DNA of 64,000 bases from Clostridia bacterium (GCA_017621655.1 JAGASS010000016.1:62001-126000), one strand, 5' to 3'. Counted from the stretch's first letter, positions 33,614 through 43,545 are shown. Notes: generated from the letters alone by a model not told the origin. Program-made: numbers and translations.

Positions 33614-35002
33614 ATGGACGTAAAAGAACTTAAATCACAGCTCGAATACAAGAACAAAAACGTATTCGACATTATTTCCGAGGACGAGCTTGAAAGATCG
33701 TTTGCATATGCTGAAGCATATAAGCTTTTCCTTGACAATGCAAAGACCGAAAGAGAAGCGGTAAAGTACGCTATCGCTATGGTCGAAAAGAAGGGCTATA
33801 CCGAGTACCACTTCGGCGACGAGCTTCAGGTCGGCGGTACTTACTACTATAACAACAGAGGCAAGATGCTCATCGTATTCAAGGTCGGCGAAAACGACAT
33901 TGAAAAGGACGGCGCGTATATCGTTGCCGCACATATTGATTCTCCCCGTATCGACCTCAAGCAGAATCCTCTTTACGAGGCAGACGGCTTCGGTATGTTC
34001 AAGACCCACTACTATGGCGGTGTTAAGAAGTATCAGTGGACGACCGTTCCGCTTGCGCTTCACGGCGTAATGGTCAAGCGTGACGGCGAGGTCGTTGACA
34101 TCTGCATCGGTGAAGACGAGGAGGATCCGATCTTCTATATTTCCGATCTTCTTCCTCACCTTGCAAAGGATCAGATGACGAAGACTCTCGCAGAGGGAAT
34201 CACGGGCGAAGGTCTTAACATTATCGTTGGAACAGAGCCATACCGCGAGGAAGAGACCGACGGTGCTATCCGTCTCAACCTTCTCCGCATTCTTAATGAA
34301 AAGTACGGCATTACCGAGGAGGACTTCATCTCCGCGGAGCTTACCGCAGTTCCCGCACTCAAGGCAAGAGACATCGGTCTTGACCGTTCTCTTATCGGCG
34401 GCTACGGTCATGATGACCGCGTTTGCGCTTACCCTGCAGTAACCGCACTTCTTGACAATCCCGACACCAAGAAGACCGTATTTGCCATCCTTGCCGACAA
34501 GGAAGAGGTCGGATCTGACGGCGTAACCGGTATGCAGAGCTTGGCGTTTACCGACATTCTTGAAGAGGTCTGTGACGCTCTCGGCGCAAATTACCGCAAG
34601 GTTAAGGCAAATTCGAAGTGCCTCTCCGCTGACGTTAACGCAGCGTTTGACCCGAATTTCCCCGAGGTTCTCGAAAGAAAGAACGCTTGCTACGCTAACT
34701 GTGGTGTCGTTCTCTCCAAGTTTACCGGCTCGAGAGGTAAGTCCGGCACGTCCGACGCTACCTCCGAGTTTACCGCTTACGTAAGAAATATGCTTAACGA
34801 GGCAGGTGTTGAGTGGCAGATGGCAGAGCTCGGTAAGGTCGACCAGGGCGGCGGCGGAACCGTTGCAAAGTTCATTGCTAATCACAATATAGACACCCTT
34901 GACGTTGGCGTTCCGGTCATCTCGATGCACGCTCCCTATGAAGCAATTTCGAAGCTTGACCTCTATATGACCTATAAGGCATTTGCCGCGTTTGTAAAAT
35001 AA
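33614..35002 (+). CDS. M18 family aminopeptidase
   Basis: This 462-residue cytosolic zinc peptidase removes N-terminal residues from peptides. Metal and catalytic motifs of family M18 are visible: AAHIDSPRIDLKQ, GGYGHDDRVCAYP, LADKEEVGSDGVTGM, LSADVNAAFDPN and the C-terminal SMHAPYEAISKLDLYMTYKA. The ATG at 33614 is 9 bases after GGAG; the TTG at 33608 is less likely. Its stop overlaps the prfA start by one base, so the two are coupled. Confidence 0.92.
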   Translation: MDVKELKSQLEYKNKNVFDIISEDELERSFAYAEAYKLFLDNAKTEREAVKYAIAMVEKKGYTEYHFGDELQVGGTYYYNNRGKMLIVFKVGENDIEKDGAYIVAAHIDSPRIDLKQNPLYEADGFGMFKTHYYGGVKKYQWTTVPLALHGVMVKRDGEVVDICIGEDEEDPIFYISDLLPHLAKDQMTKTLAEGITGEGLNIIVGTEPYREEETDGAIRLNLLRILNEKYGITEEDFISAELTAVPALKARDIGLDRSLIGGYGHDDRVCAYPAVTALLDNPDTKKTVFAILADKEEVGSDGVTGMQSLAFTDILEEVCDALGANYRKVKANSKCLSADVNAAFDPNFPEVLERKNACYANCGVVLSKFTGSRGKSGTSDATSEFTAYVRNMLNEAGVEWQMAELGKVDQGGGGTVAKFIANHNIDTLDVGVPVISMHAPYEAISKLDLYMTYKAFAAFVK

Positions 35003-36072
35003 TGCTTGACAAGCTGAAGGAGGCGGAGCTTTATTACAGCGGCGTCTGTCATAAGCTTTCGACTCCCGAGGCACTTACCGATCCCTCGGAGCTCCGTCGG
35101 CTTATGCAGGAGGAGAGAAAGCTCTCGCCAATAATCGAAAAATACCGCGAATATAAGTCGGTCACCTCTCGCCTTGAAGAAGCGCTTATTCTTCAGGGTG
35201 AGAGCGACCAAGAGCTTCAGGAGCTGGCAGACGAGGAAATAAAGCTCTGCCGTCCGCTTATCGAGGAGATCAAAAAGGAGCTTACCGTGCTTTTGCTTCC
35301 GCAGGACCCGAACGATGAAAAGAACGTCGTCGTTGAGATAAGAGCAGGAGCAGGCGGTGAGGAGGCGGCACTGTTCGCCTACGATCTTTACCGTATGTAC
35401 AGTATGTATGCCTCTCAAACCGGCTTTAAGCTTGAGACCGCATACGTCAACGAGACCGAGCTTGGTGGATATAAGGAAATATCATTTACCGTTGAGGGAA
35501 ACGGCGCATATTCACGACTTAAGTACGAAAGCGGTGTTCACCGCGTCCAAAGAGTTCCCGATACCGAGTCGCAGGGAAGAATACACACATCGACCGTTAC
35601 CGTCGCAGTCCTTCCCGAGGCGGAGGAGGTCGAGCTTGAGATCAATCCTGCCGATATCGTCGTTGAGACTATGAAAAGCTCGGGCGCGGGCGGTCAGCAT
35701 ATCAATAAGACCGAAAGTGCCGTGCGACTTATCCATAAGCCGTCGGGAATGGTAATTGAATGCCGCGAGGAAAGATCGCAGTACAAGAACCGTGACAAGG
35801 CGATGAAGCTTCTTCGTACGCGTCTGTACGATCAGATGTGTCGCGAGCAGGAGGGCAAGCTTGCCGATGCGCGCCGCACACAGGTCGGTACGGGTGACAG
35901 AAGCGAGAAGATCAGAACCTATAATTTTCCGCAAAGACGCGTGACGGATCACCGTATCGGTTATACCGTCCATACTCTCGACGCGTTCCTTAACGGAAGC
36001 ATCGGCGGGCTGATAGATGCGCTCGCCGCGGCAGATACTGCCGAGAAACTAAAAAATTCAGGTGAAAAATGA
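35002..36072 (+). CDS. prfA: Peptide chain release factor 1
   Basis: RF1 reads UAA and UAG stop codons and releases the finished protein. The 356-residue protein has the codon-reading region HRVQRVPDTESQGRIHTS (PxT form, PDT here where many have PAT) and the GGQ catalytic motif in GAGGQHINKTESAVRL. The RF1 hallmark EERSQYKNRDKAM follows. The usual neighbour prmC, which methylates the GGQ glutamine, is not adjacent. The start overlaps the aminopeptidase stop as TAATG. Confidence 0.97.
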   Translation: MLDKLKEAELYYSGVCHKLSTPEALTDPSELRRLMQEERKLSPIIEKYREYKSVTSRLEEALILQGESDQELQELADEEIKLCRPLIEEIKKELTVLLLPQDPNDEKNVVVEIRAGAGGEEAALFAYDLYRMYSMYASQTGFKLETAYVNETELGGYKEISFTVEGNGAYSRLKYESGVHRVQRVPDTESQGRIHTSTVTVAVLPEAEEVELEINPADIVVETMKSSGAGGQHINKTESAVRLIHKPSGMVIECREERSQYKNRDKAMKLLRTRLYDQMCREQEGKLADARRTQVGTGDRSEKIRTYNFPQRRVTDHRIGYTVHTLDAFLNGSIGGLIDALAAADTAEKLKNSGEK

Positions 36073-37082
36073 AAACTCTGATAATTCGGTATGAGGGCAA
36101 GGATTCTCTTATACCGGCGGCGGAGATAATCAAAAAGGGCGGAATCGTCGCTTTCCCGACTGAGACTGTATACGGTCTTGGCGGTAATGCGCTAGACCCA
36201 AGCGCGGCGTCAAAGATATACGCTGCAAAGGGGCGCCCGTCCGATAATCCGCTGATAGTACATTTAGACAAATATGAAAACGCAGGTATTTATGCGCATA
36301 CGACGCCTCTGTTTTTTGAAATTGCAGACGCGTTTATGCCGGGACCTATCACCGTTATTCTGAAGAAGCGAAGCTTTATTCCCGATAGCGTGACCGGCGG
36401 GCTTGATACCGTTGGCTTGCGCGTTCCGTCGAACCATATCGCAAGAGAGCTTATCGAGCTTTCGGGCGTTCCGATAGCGGCGCCGTCTGCGAATATTTCG
36501 GGCAAGCCGAGTCCGACGTCGTTTGAGCACGTATATCACGATCTTAACGGCAAGGTAGACGCGATAATCGACGGCGGTAGCTGTGATTTCGGTGTTGAAA
36601 GCACGATCGTAAAGCTTGAAAACAAGACGATACAGCTTCTCCGTCCCGGTGCGGTAACGCTTGAAATGCTGTCACTCTTCGGTGACGGGCTTTGCGTTGA
36701 TCCTGCAGTTACCGAAAAATTCGACGGCACGCCCCTTGCGCCAGGTATGAAATACCGTCACTACGCGCCGTCAACTCCGCTTACCGTTCTCGACGGAAGC
36801 GATAAGGAAGTTTATTCGTATCTTTCCGACCGAGAGGACGTCGGAGTTATTTGCTTCGACGAGGACCTGCCGTATATAAATAACGCTTACGTTATCTCGT
36901 GCGGCTCGGTGTCCGATACTCTTACACAGGCGAAAATGCTCTTTGAATGCCTGCGCAAGATGGACGGTAGGACTGATCTTAAACATATTTACGCAAGAAT
37001 GCCGTCAAAGATCGGCATCGGTCTTGCGGTATTCAATCGGCTGATAAAAGCAGCCGGATTCAGCGTAGTTACGCTTAAATAA
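36069..37082 (+). CDS. L-threonylcarbamoyladenylate synthase (Sua5 type)
   Basis: This enzyme makes threonylcarbamoyl-AMP for the t6A modification of ANN-reading tRNAs. The 337-residue protein is the two-domain Sua5 form: the YrdC/TsaC domain (about 1-205; GIVAFPTETVYGLGGNA, KGRPSDNPLIVH, APSANISGKPSPTSFEHV, RPGAVT) and a C-terminal Sua5 domain (LAPGMKYRHYAPSTPL...). Its start overlaps the prfA stop as ATGA. TsaD, which acts after it, is represented here only by a divergent paralogue at 49283. Confidence 0.95.
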   Translation: MKTLIIRYEGKDSLIPAAEIIKKGGIVAFPTETVYGLGGNALDPSAASKIYAAKGRPSDNPLIVHLDKYENAGIYAHTTPLFFEIADAFMPGPITVILKKRSFIPDSVTGGLDTVGLRVPSNHIARELIELSGVPIAAPSANISGKPSPTSFEHVYHDLNGKVDAIIDGGSCDFGVESTIVKLENKTIQLLRPGAVTLEMLSLFGDGLCVDPAVTEKFDGTPLAPGMKYRHYAPSTPLTVLDGSDKEVYSYLSDREDVGVICFDEDLPYINNAYVISCGSVSDTLTQAKMLFECLRKMDGRTDLKHIYARMPSKIGIGLAVFNRLIKAAGFSVVTLK

Positions 37083-37103
37083 AAAAGAACAGGATAAGAA
37101 AAA

Positions 37104-39353
37104 ATGGCAAAGAAAAAAGCCGCTTCCCGAATTTCGGTTCCGACTGTTCAGGCGGAGATCCGCCCGCAGCTCATAACCGAAACGATCGAAAAAAACTTTA
37201 TGCCTTACGCGATGAGCGTTATCGTGTCGCGTGCGATTCCCGATATTGACGGCTTCAAGCCGGCACACAGAAAGCTCCTTTATACGATGTATAAGATGGG
37301 ACTTCTTACGGGGCAGAAGGTCAAGAGCGCGACCGTCGTCGGTGAGACGATGAAGCGCCACCCTCACGGTGACCAGGCAATATACGCAACGCTCGTCCGT
37401 CTGACGAGAGCTAACGAGTCGCTTCTGCATCCCTTTATTGATTCAAAGGGAAGCTTCGGTAAGCACTATAGCTCCGATATGGACTACGCTGCGCCCCGTT
37501 ATACCGAGTGTAAGCTCGATAAGCTCAGCGCCGAGATATTCGCAGGAATAGATAAGAACGCAGTTGACCTCGTTGACAACTACGATAATACGCTGAAGGA
37601 GCCGACGTTGCTCCCGACGGCGTTCCCGAATATTCTCGTTTCGCCGAACCTCGGTGTTGCAGTCGGTATGGCGTGTTCGATCTGCTCGTTCAACCTTGCT
37701 GAAATATGCGACGGAACGATACAGCTCCTTAAAAATCCGAATACCGATACCGAGCGCCTTATGAGCATTATCAAGGCACCCGATTTCCCGGGCGGCGGTA
37801 ATCTCATATACGATAAAGAGAAATACAAGGAGATCTTCGAGACAGGTCACGGTTCACTTAAGGTAAGAGCAAAGTACGTATACGACAAGAGCGCAAACTG
37901 TATTGACGTTCTTGAAATTCCGTATTCGACCACTATCGAAGCGATAATCAAGAAGATAACGGGTTACATCAAGGAAGGAAAGCTCAAGGAGATCGTTGAC
38001 GTCCGTGACGAGATCGACCTTCAGGGCTTCAAGCTGACAATTGACCTTCGCCGCGGCGTTGATCCTGATAAGCTTATGACTAAGCTTTACAAGATGACGC
38101 CCCTTGAGGATTCCTTTGAATGTAACTTCAATATACTCGTTCACGGCACGCCGCGTCTGCTCGGAATCAAAGAGATACTTAACGAGTGGATCGACTTCAG
38201 AATGACGTGCCTGCGCCGTGAGCTTACCTACGACCTCGGAAAGAAGAAGGATAAGCTTCATCTTCTTCTCGGACTCGGCAAGATCCTTCTCGACATCGAC
38301 AAGGCGATAAAGATCGTCCGCGAGACTGAAAAGGAAGCGGACGTTGTGCCAAACCTTATGAAAGGCTTCTCGATCGACGAGATCCAGGCGGAGTATATCG
38401 CTGAGATCAAGCTCCGTTATCTCAACCGAGAGTATATCATCAGCCGTATAAAGGAGATCGAATCTCTCCAGAAGGAGATCGCGGATCTCGAGCAGCTTAT
38501 CGCGTCCGATACGAGAATGAAGAACCGCATCGCATCTCAGCTTAAGGAGATAAAAGAGAAGTACGGTAAGGAAAGAAAGACACAGCTTATCGGTGCCGAC
38601 GATGTCGAGGTATATGACGAAAGCGAGCATATCGAAGACTATAACGTCAAGCTTATCTTTACAAAAGAGGGCTATTTTAAGAAGATCACTCTCCTTTCGC
38701 TCCGCGGAAACGACGAGCAGAAGCTTAAAGATGGCGACTTCCTCGTTGATTCAATCGACGCGTCGAACACAGACGAGCTGATATTCTTCTCGGATAAGGC
38801 GCAGGTCTATAAGACGAGAGTTTGTGACTTTGATACGACGAAGGCGTCGCTTCTCGGTGACTATATTCCCGCAAAGCTCGGCTTTGATGAGGGCGAAAAG
38901 GCGATAGCTATGAAGAAGCTCGATAAGAGCGATCTTTACGGCGGACACGCTGTCGTTATATTCAAAAACGGTAAGGGCGTTAAGATACCGCTTTCCGCAT
39001 ATGAAACAAAGGGTAACAGACGTAAGCTTACCGCGGCGTATTCCTCCGCTTGCGAGCCGGCAGGCGTCGTTATATGCGAGAAGGGCGAGGATAAGGATAT
39101 ACTGCTAGTTGCAGATAACGGCAGGGTAATGACCATATCGACCTCTCTTGTTCCCGAAAAGGCAACGAGAACCTCTCAGGGCGTAACGCTCATGCAGGTG
39201 AAGAACGCAAACGTCGTATTCGTTACGACGGATATAGCAGCTTTTACTCCATCGGGTAAGAGCTACAAGAAAAACAAGCTTCCGACTACAGGTTGGACTA
39301 TTTATGATGAAGATGCTGCGGCAATGCCCGACAGCGTAAAAGCAAATCTATAA
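37104..39353 (+). CDS. Type IIA topoisomerase A subunit (ParC-like)
   Basis: The DNA-cutting subunit of a type IIA topoisomerase, 749 residues. The N-terminal breakage-rejoining domain has FMPYAMSVIVSRAIPDIDGF, KRHPHGDQAIYATLVRL and the active-site tyrosine in YAAPRYTECKL. A coiled-coil tower follows (about 430-500) and then a beta-pinwheel C-terminus (VYKTRVCDFDTTKASLLGDY). No GyrA box is visible, so it is more like topoisomerase IV than gyrase. The ATPase partner gene (parE), normally adjacent, is not present anywhere in the window. It follows sua5 after 21 bases. Confidence 0.88.
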   Translation: MAKKKAASRISVPTVQAEIRPQLITETIEKNFMPYAMSVIVSRAIPDIDGFKPAHRKLLYTMYKMGLLTGQKVKSATVVGETMKRHPHGDQAIYATLVRLTRANESLLHPFIDSKGSFGKHYSSDMDYAAPRYTECKLDKLSAEIFAGIDKNAVDLVDNYDNTLKEPTLLPTAFPNILVSPNLGVAVGMACSICSFNLAEICDGTIQLLKNPNTDTERLMSIIKAPDFPGGGNLIYDKEKYKEIFETGHGSLKVRAKYVYDKSANCIDVLEIPYSTTIEAIIKKITGYIKEGKLKEIVDVRDEIDLQGFKLTIDLRRGVDPDKLMTKLYKMTPLEDSFECNFNILVHGTPRLLGIKEILNEWIDFRMTCLRRELTYDLGKKKDKLHLLLGLGKILLDIDKAIKIVRETEKEADVVPNLMKGFSIDEIQAEYIAEIKLRYLNREYIISRIKEIESLQKEIADLEQLIASDTRMKNRIASQLKEIKEKYGKERKTQLIGADDVEVYDESEHIEDYNVKLIFTKEGYFKKITLLSLRGNDEQKLKDGDFLVDSIDASNTDELIFFSDKAQVYKTRVCDFDTTKASLLGDYIPAKLGFDEGEKAIAMKKLDKSDLYGGHAVVIFKNGKGVKIPLSAYETKGNRRKLTAAYSSACEPAGVVICEKGEDKDILLVADNGRVMTISTSLVPEKATRTSQGVTLMQVKNANVVFVTTDIAAFTPSGKSYKKNKLPTTGWTIYDEDAAAMPDSVKANL

Positions 39354-39376
39354 TTAAGAATCGAGGTTATAACAAC

Positions 39377-40651
39377 ATGTCAAACGTACTTGAACTCATT
39401 AATTCACTTAAAGGACCCTGCTCATGCGGAATGTGCCACGATACCGCAATTAAGGACATAGTTATTGAATCCGGCGCCGTCAACACCGTCGGTGAGGTTC
39501 TCAAGAGAAACGGCTTCCCGAAGAAGCTCCTTCTCGTTGCCGATAAGGATACTCTTAAGGCGGCTGACGGAATCGTTGAGTCCCTTAAGGATTTTGATAT
39601 TGAATATAAAATATACGACACCCTCCGCGTTGCTACGATGAAGGAGGTAAACGAGGTAGAAGACCTTATTAAAGACCGCGAGATCGGCGTTCTTTCCGTT
39701 GGTACGGGTTCTATTAATGACCCCTGCCGTCTTGCTGCAGCAAGACAGGATAAGCTCCTTTGTATCTTCGGTACAGCTCCCTCTATGGACGGCTTCGCTT
39801 CTTACGGTGCGCCGATCGTAGACAAGGGCTTCAAGTTCAGCTACTCTGCTAAGAGTCCTGAGGTTATAATAGGCGATACTAAGATCCTCGCATCATCACC
39901 TTCTGATCTTAAGTCTGCGGGATTCGGTGATATGATCGCTAAATACGTCGGCCTTGTTGACTGGAAGATATCAAGTCTTCTTACAGGGGAGCTTTATTGT
40001 GAGAAGGTAGCTAAACTTACCAGAGACGCAGTTGACGAGCTTGTTGAGCTTGCTGACAAGGTCACCGTTAACGACGAGAAAACTGCAGGTAAAATATTTG
40101 AAGCACTGCTTAAAACAGGCGTAGGAATGTCGTTTATGCAGAACTCCCGTCCCGCAAGCGGCGCTGAGCATATCGTTTGTCATATTCTCGAGTGTAAGGA
40201 GCTTGTTGACGGAATCATCCCGAACTACCACGGACACGACGTCGGTGTTTCTACTCTCAACCTGCTCAAATATTACGCGAAGCTCGCTTCTATCGAAAAG
40301 ATAAGCGCAAAGTATGAAAACGTTGACTGGGACGACGTGTATGCCTTCTACGGCGATCTTGCCGATGACATCAAGGCAGTCAATTTCCCCGAAAACATAG
40401 TCGACGGAATCACCCCCGAGTCGATCGAGGAAAACTGGGATAACATAAGAAAGATCATAAGAGAAGTTCCTTCCTACGAGGAATGTAAGGAAGCAATGAG
40501 AAAGGCGGGCTGTCGCCTTACCGTAGACGACATAGGAAAGGACAGAAAGCTGTTCAACGACTGTACGAGGTATTCGCCGTTTATGAGAAAACGTTTAACG
40601 CTTTTGCGTCTTAGCGGTATGATTGGCATATACCCCGAGGACGCCGATTAA
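39377..40651 (+). CDS. sn-glycerol-1-phosphate dehydrogenase (AraM/EgsA-like)
   Basis: This 424-residue enzyme reduces dihydroxyacetone phosphate to sn-glycerol-1-phosphate, the archaeal-type lipid backbone; in Bacillus, AraM feeds heptaprenylglyceryl phosphate. Family motifs are LSVGTGSINDPCRLAAARQD, FGTAPSMDGFASYGAPIVDK and the metal ligands in PASGAEHIVCHILE and NYHGHDVGVST. The N-terminal CSCGMCH is rich in cysteine. Opposite stereochemistry is supplied by gpsA about 3 kb downstream. The start follows GAGG upstream of ATG 39377. Confidence 0.9.
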   Translation: MSNVLELINSLKGPCSCGMCHDTAIKDIVIESGAVNTVGEVLKRNGFPKKLLLVADKDTLKAADGIVESLKDFDIEYKIYDTLRVATMKEVNEVEDLIKDREIGVLSVGTGSINDPCRLAAARQDKLLCIFGTAPSMDGFASYGAPIVDKGFKFSYSAKSPEVIIGDTKILASSPSDLKSAGFGDMIAKYVGLVDWKISSLLTGELYCEKVAKLTRDAVDELVELADKVTVNDEKTAGKIFEALLKTGVGMSFMQNSRPASGAEHIVCHILECKELVDGIIPNYHGHDVGVSTLNLLKYYAKLASIEKISAKYENVDWDDVYAFYGDLADDIKAVNFPENIVDGITPESIEENWDNIRKIIREVPSYEECKEAMRKAGCRLTVDDIGKDRKLFNDCTRYSPFMRKRLTLLRLSGMIGIYPEDAD

Positions 40652-40664
40652 TTCGGAGGAATTT

Positions 40665-41168
40665 ATGAAAAAACTCAAGAAATCCGCAATAATCTTCGTT
40701 ATGATTATAACGATACTTACCTTCGGTGTTTCTGCCGACGAGGCGTATTCGAGCAAAAACGATCCGCTTGTTTCGCTCAGCTACGTCAACGACGTGCTCG
40801 GACCGCAGATAATGTCGCAGGTGCTTGAGAAGATCGAAAGTCAATATGTCAAAATCAGCGATATTACCGACATGATGTCGGGAGAGCTGACGCTTGTTAC
40901 CCTCAGTAAGGGAGATACACTGATGTCAAAGGGCGTTTGTGAGATCGTTCTGCTTTCGGGTAATGCGACGACTCTTATTACCGCTTCGTCAAATATCGAA
41001 GCGGGGCAGGGACTTGTTGACGTGACAGATGGCACGGTCGTAACTAACGGCTCGCTTATCAAGGCAAACCATAAGATAATAATTCCGAAGGCGGACGGCA
41101 GAGGAATTATTGTTACGGGTGACAGCGTAAGCTTGCTCGTGAGAGGAGCGTATTCAATTGCGGACTGA
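40665..41168 (+). CDS. Exported protein of unknown function, precedes SpoIID-like gene
   Basis: This 167-residue protein has a clear signal peptide (KKLKKSAIIFVMIITILTFG then VSADEA). The mature part is short and beta-rich, with LVSLSYVNDVLGPQIMSQVL and a glycine/valine-rich C-terminus (ADGRGIIVTGDSVSLLVRG). GGAGG precedes the ATG at 40665; the longer frame begins inside the previous gene. It overlaps the SpoIID-like gene by 11 bases, so they are cotranscribed and probably cofunctional at the cell surface. I do not recognise a named family. Confidence 0.72.
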   Translation: MKKLKKSAIIFVMIITILTFGVSADEAYSSKNDPLVSLSYVNDVLGPQIMSQVLEKIESQYVKISDITDMMSGELTLVTLSKGDTLMSKGVCEIVLLSGNATTLITASSNIEAGQGLVDVTDGTVVTNGSLIKANHKIIIPKADGRGIIVTGDSVSLLVRGAYSIAD

Positions 41169-43545
41169 TAACGGTACAAAAAAGAAGAGGTTAAAGCTTG
41201 ATTCGCGTTTTTGGGCGCGGGTCTTGGTCGTGCTTCTCGCCTTATCAATGCTCGTCGGAACGTTTTATTACGTGCTGATATTCTTTGCGCCGAGGTCACA
41301 TGCGGCTGAAAATGAAGCTTCGGATGACAGCTCCTGGAATATCAACTTGCGCGTCGGCATATGCTACGACGAATATATAACCGTTTCCGTTAAGCTTACA
41401 GCCGAATACGGATTTGACGTTGTTTATTCAACCATGGGACGCAATACGATCAACCTCGGATATTTACCCCAGACCGAGGTGCACGTTGCGCGCCACGTTA
41501 ACCTGAAATACGCTTCCTCCAAATATCAGAAGGCATCAAATGCCGCTGAAACGAAGGTCGGATCGTATCATATTGACGTTCTTTCCGATGACAACTATCT
41601 TGAGGATATAGATGAAATAAAGAAGGTCTTTCCTGAGTATAACGTATTTCCCGCATATCTGCACGCTGAACGTCACGTGTTCATAGGACAGTTCGCAACG
41701 GCAGAAGAGGCGGAGGCGGCGCTTTCGCTGATAAAGGAGGCGTTGACTCCACCGCCGCCACCCGAAACGACTCCGGAGCCGGAGACCACACCCGAGCAGA
41801 CAGAGGGCGATACAACTCCCGAAGTATCGGATACGACAGCAGAAGACACCGCGACAGATACAGTCGATACGTCTGAAGTCACATCAGAAGAAGATACTTC
41901 CCAAGACATTACTACTGAAGCTGGTGCTTCCGACAGTAAGACTGAAGACGATACAACCGTTGAGGACACCACCGTTGAGGACACCACCGTTGAGGATACA
42001 ACCGTTGAGGATACAACCGTTGAGGATACAACCGTTGAGGATACAACCGTTGAGGATACGACCGTTGAGGATACGACTGCACCTGAAGTAACTGATCCAC
42101 CCTTTGTATCACCGCTTTCGGGTGAGCTTACGGAAGCAGTGCTCGCTTCAAGTGTGCGCGCTCCTCTTAACAACGATATGATCGTAATTGATCCGTCTAC
42201 CCATAATATTATTTGGCTTCACGGATCTCCGCAGACATACGTGCTTCTCGGTCTTGGCGCACACCGTATTGACCCGGACGTTAACGTCACTATGCGTATG
42301 AAGCATAAGTACAGCAGTGGCGAGACCACGCGTACTTACGACGGATATATGGAGTTTTCACATCATTGTCCGACCGAGTATTACGGAATAGAGATCGTCA
42401 ATCTTGTTCGTCTCGAAAACTATATTGCAGGAGTTTGCGCAGCCGAGATACATACGTGGTGGCCGATTGAAACCTTAAAAGCGTTTTCAATCGCAGTCAG
42501 AAGCTTCTCGATAAAGAGACTGAACGGACACGGCGGTTTTTCAGGGGATCTGTGCAACGAGGCGTGCTGTCAGGTATTTAACGGCTACGGTCCGACTGAC
42601 GAGCGAGTTTGGCGAGCAGTTGTTGAGACCAAAGGAATAATAGCGACCTCAAACGGCGTTCTGTGCGGAACGTATTATTCCTCGAGTACAGGCGGATGTA
42701 CTGCCAACTGTACAGATGTCTGGGGAAGCAGTCTTGCTACCTATCCGTACCTCAAAGCGGTTGCGACACCTTGGGAGAAATACGAGACGTACTCAAGAGG
42801 TCAAAAGACCTATACGGTTACGGGAACAGCCCTTTATAACAGACTTGTAGATAAGGGATATAAGAATCTTAAAGGTCCTGTAACCGATATAAAAATAACC
42901 AAAACAGGTAACAATACGACCTATGTTACCGAGATCAAATTCTATGATGCAAACGGCAATTGTCAGACCGTCACCCGCGCGGACAAGATCAAAAAGCTGC
43001 TTTCAAGCTATGTTGACTCTGCTAACTTTGTAGTTGCAAAATCGGGTGAAAGCGTTGATCGCATTAAGTACACAATGCTTGGCTTCGGTGCAACAAATCC
43101 AAATCCGCCCGAGGGAGTTGACGTGCTCGGAAATCCGTTTTTGAATACAGTAACGGGTCGTCAGCAGTTCTCGGTCATTACAGCAGACGGAATAAAGACC
43201 TTCTACGACAGTCAGAGCGAGAAAGTCATGACCGGAAGCGGACTTAAGGACTTCGATATGTCCTTTGCTCTTGACTCTCAGATATATCCGACGATAATCG
43301 GTATAAACGGCGAGGTTCTCCCTGATATTTCAAAGCTTTCGCCAATAATCGAAAGCGAAACCCTGACAACTACCGCGGCAGCTAACAGCTTTACGTTTAT
43401 AAGCCGCGGCTGGGGACACGGTGTCGGAATGAGCCAATACGGAATATATGAGCTTGGAAATCTCGGATACGACTACAGATATATTCTTAAAGCATATTAT
43501 TCGGGCATCAGCTATACGACTTACAAAGAATATTTAGGCAAATGA
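41158..43545 (+). CDS. SpoIID/LytB domain protein with SPOR-like region and TTVED tandem repeat
   Basis: This 795-residue membrane-anchored envelope protein starts at TTG 41158, with AGGAG 9 bases upstream. Order of parts: basic N-terminus and membrane helix (about 20-42); an extracytoplasmic SPOR-like segment ending at EEAEAALSLIKEAL; a Thr/Glu/Pro/Asp linker (about 200-315) with eight TTVED repeats; then a SpoIID domain with VRLENYIAGVCAAEIHTWWP, TYYSSSTGGCTAN and the C-terminal SRGWGHGVGMSQYGIYEL. SpoIID is a lytic transglycosylase acting on denuded peptidoglycan; its catalytic Glu corresponds to that in CAAEI. Far larger than sporulation SpoIID (about 340), it is more likely a vegetative LytB-type wall enzyme. 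Confidence 0.88.
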   Translation: MRTDNGTKKKRLKLDSRFWARVLVVLLALSMLVGTFYYVLIFFAPRSHAAENEASDDSSWNINLRVGICYDEYITVSVKLTAEYGFDVVYSTMGRNTINLGYLPQTEVHVARHVNLKYASSKYQKASNAAETKVGSYHIDVLSDDNYLEDIDEIKKVFPEYNVFPAYLHAERHVFIGQFATAEEAEAALSLIKEALTPPPPPETTPEPETTPEQTEGDTTPEVSDTTAEDTATDTVDTSEVTSEEDTSQDITTEAGASDSKTEDDTTVEDTTVEDTTVEDTTVEDTTVEDTTVEDTTVEDTTVEDTTAPEVTDPPFVSPLSGELTEAVLASSVRAPLNNDMIVIDPSTHNIIWLHGSPQTYVLLGLGAHRIDPDVNVTMRMKHKYSSGETTRTYDGYMEFSHHCPTEYYGIEIVNLVRLENYIAGVCAAEIHTWWPIETLKAFSIAVRSFSIKRLNGHGGFSGDLCNEACCQVFNGYGPTDERVWRAVVETKGIIATSNGVLCGTYYSSSTGGCTANCTDVWGSSLATYPYLKAVATPWEKYETYSRGQKTYTVTGTALYNRLVDKGYKNLKGPVTDIKITKTGNNTTYVTEIKFYDANGNCQTVTRADKIKKLLSSYVDSANFVVAKSGESVDRIKYTMLGFGATNPNPPEGVDVLGNPFLNTVTGRQQFSVITADGIKTFYDSQSEKVMTGSGLKDFDMSFALDSQIYPTIIGINGEVLPDISKLSPIIESETLTTTAAANSFTFISRGWGHGVGMSQYGIYELGNLGYDYRYILKAYYSGISYTTYKEYLGK
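41950..42069 (+). repeat. 15-base tandem repeat, eight units, in frame
   Basis: Eight copies of GATACAACCGTTGAG and close variants (GACACCACCGTTGAG in two units) encode TTVED repeats in the linker of the SpoIID-like protein. The unit is a multiple of three, so copy-number change preserves the frame. The units differ at only a few synonymous positions. Confidence 0.95.

Noticed and set aside
33635..35074. 479-codon open frame antisense to the M18 aminopeptidase
   Set aside because: It is a shadow of a well-supported gene; the translation is low in motif content and lacks a start signal.
37854..38630. 258-codon open frame antisense to the topoisomerase gene
   Set aside because: Shadow frame; the Leu/Asp-rich translation is the usual product of reversed sense codons.
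41673..42173. 166-codon Val/Ser-rich open frame antisense to the tandem repeat
   Set aside because: It arises from the reverse complement of the TTVED repeat and has no ribosome site.
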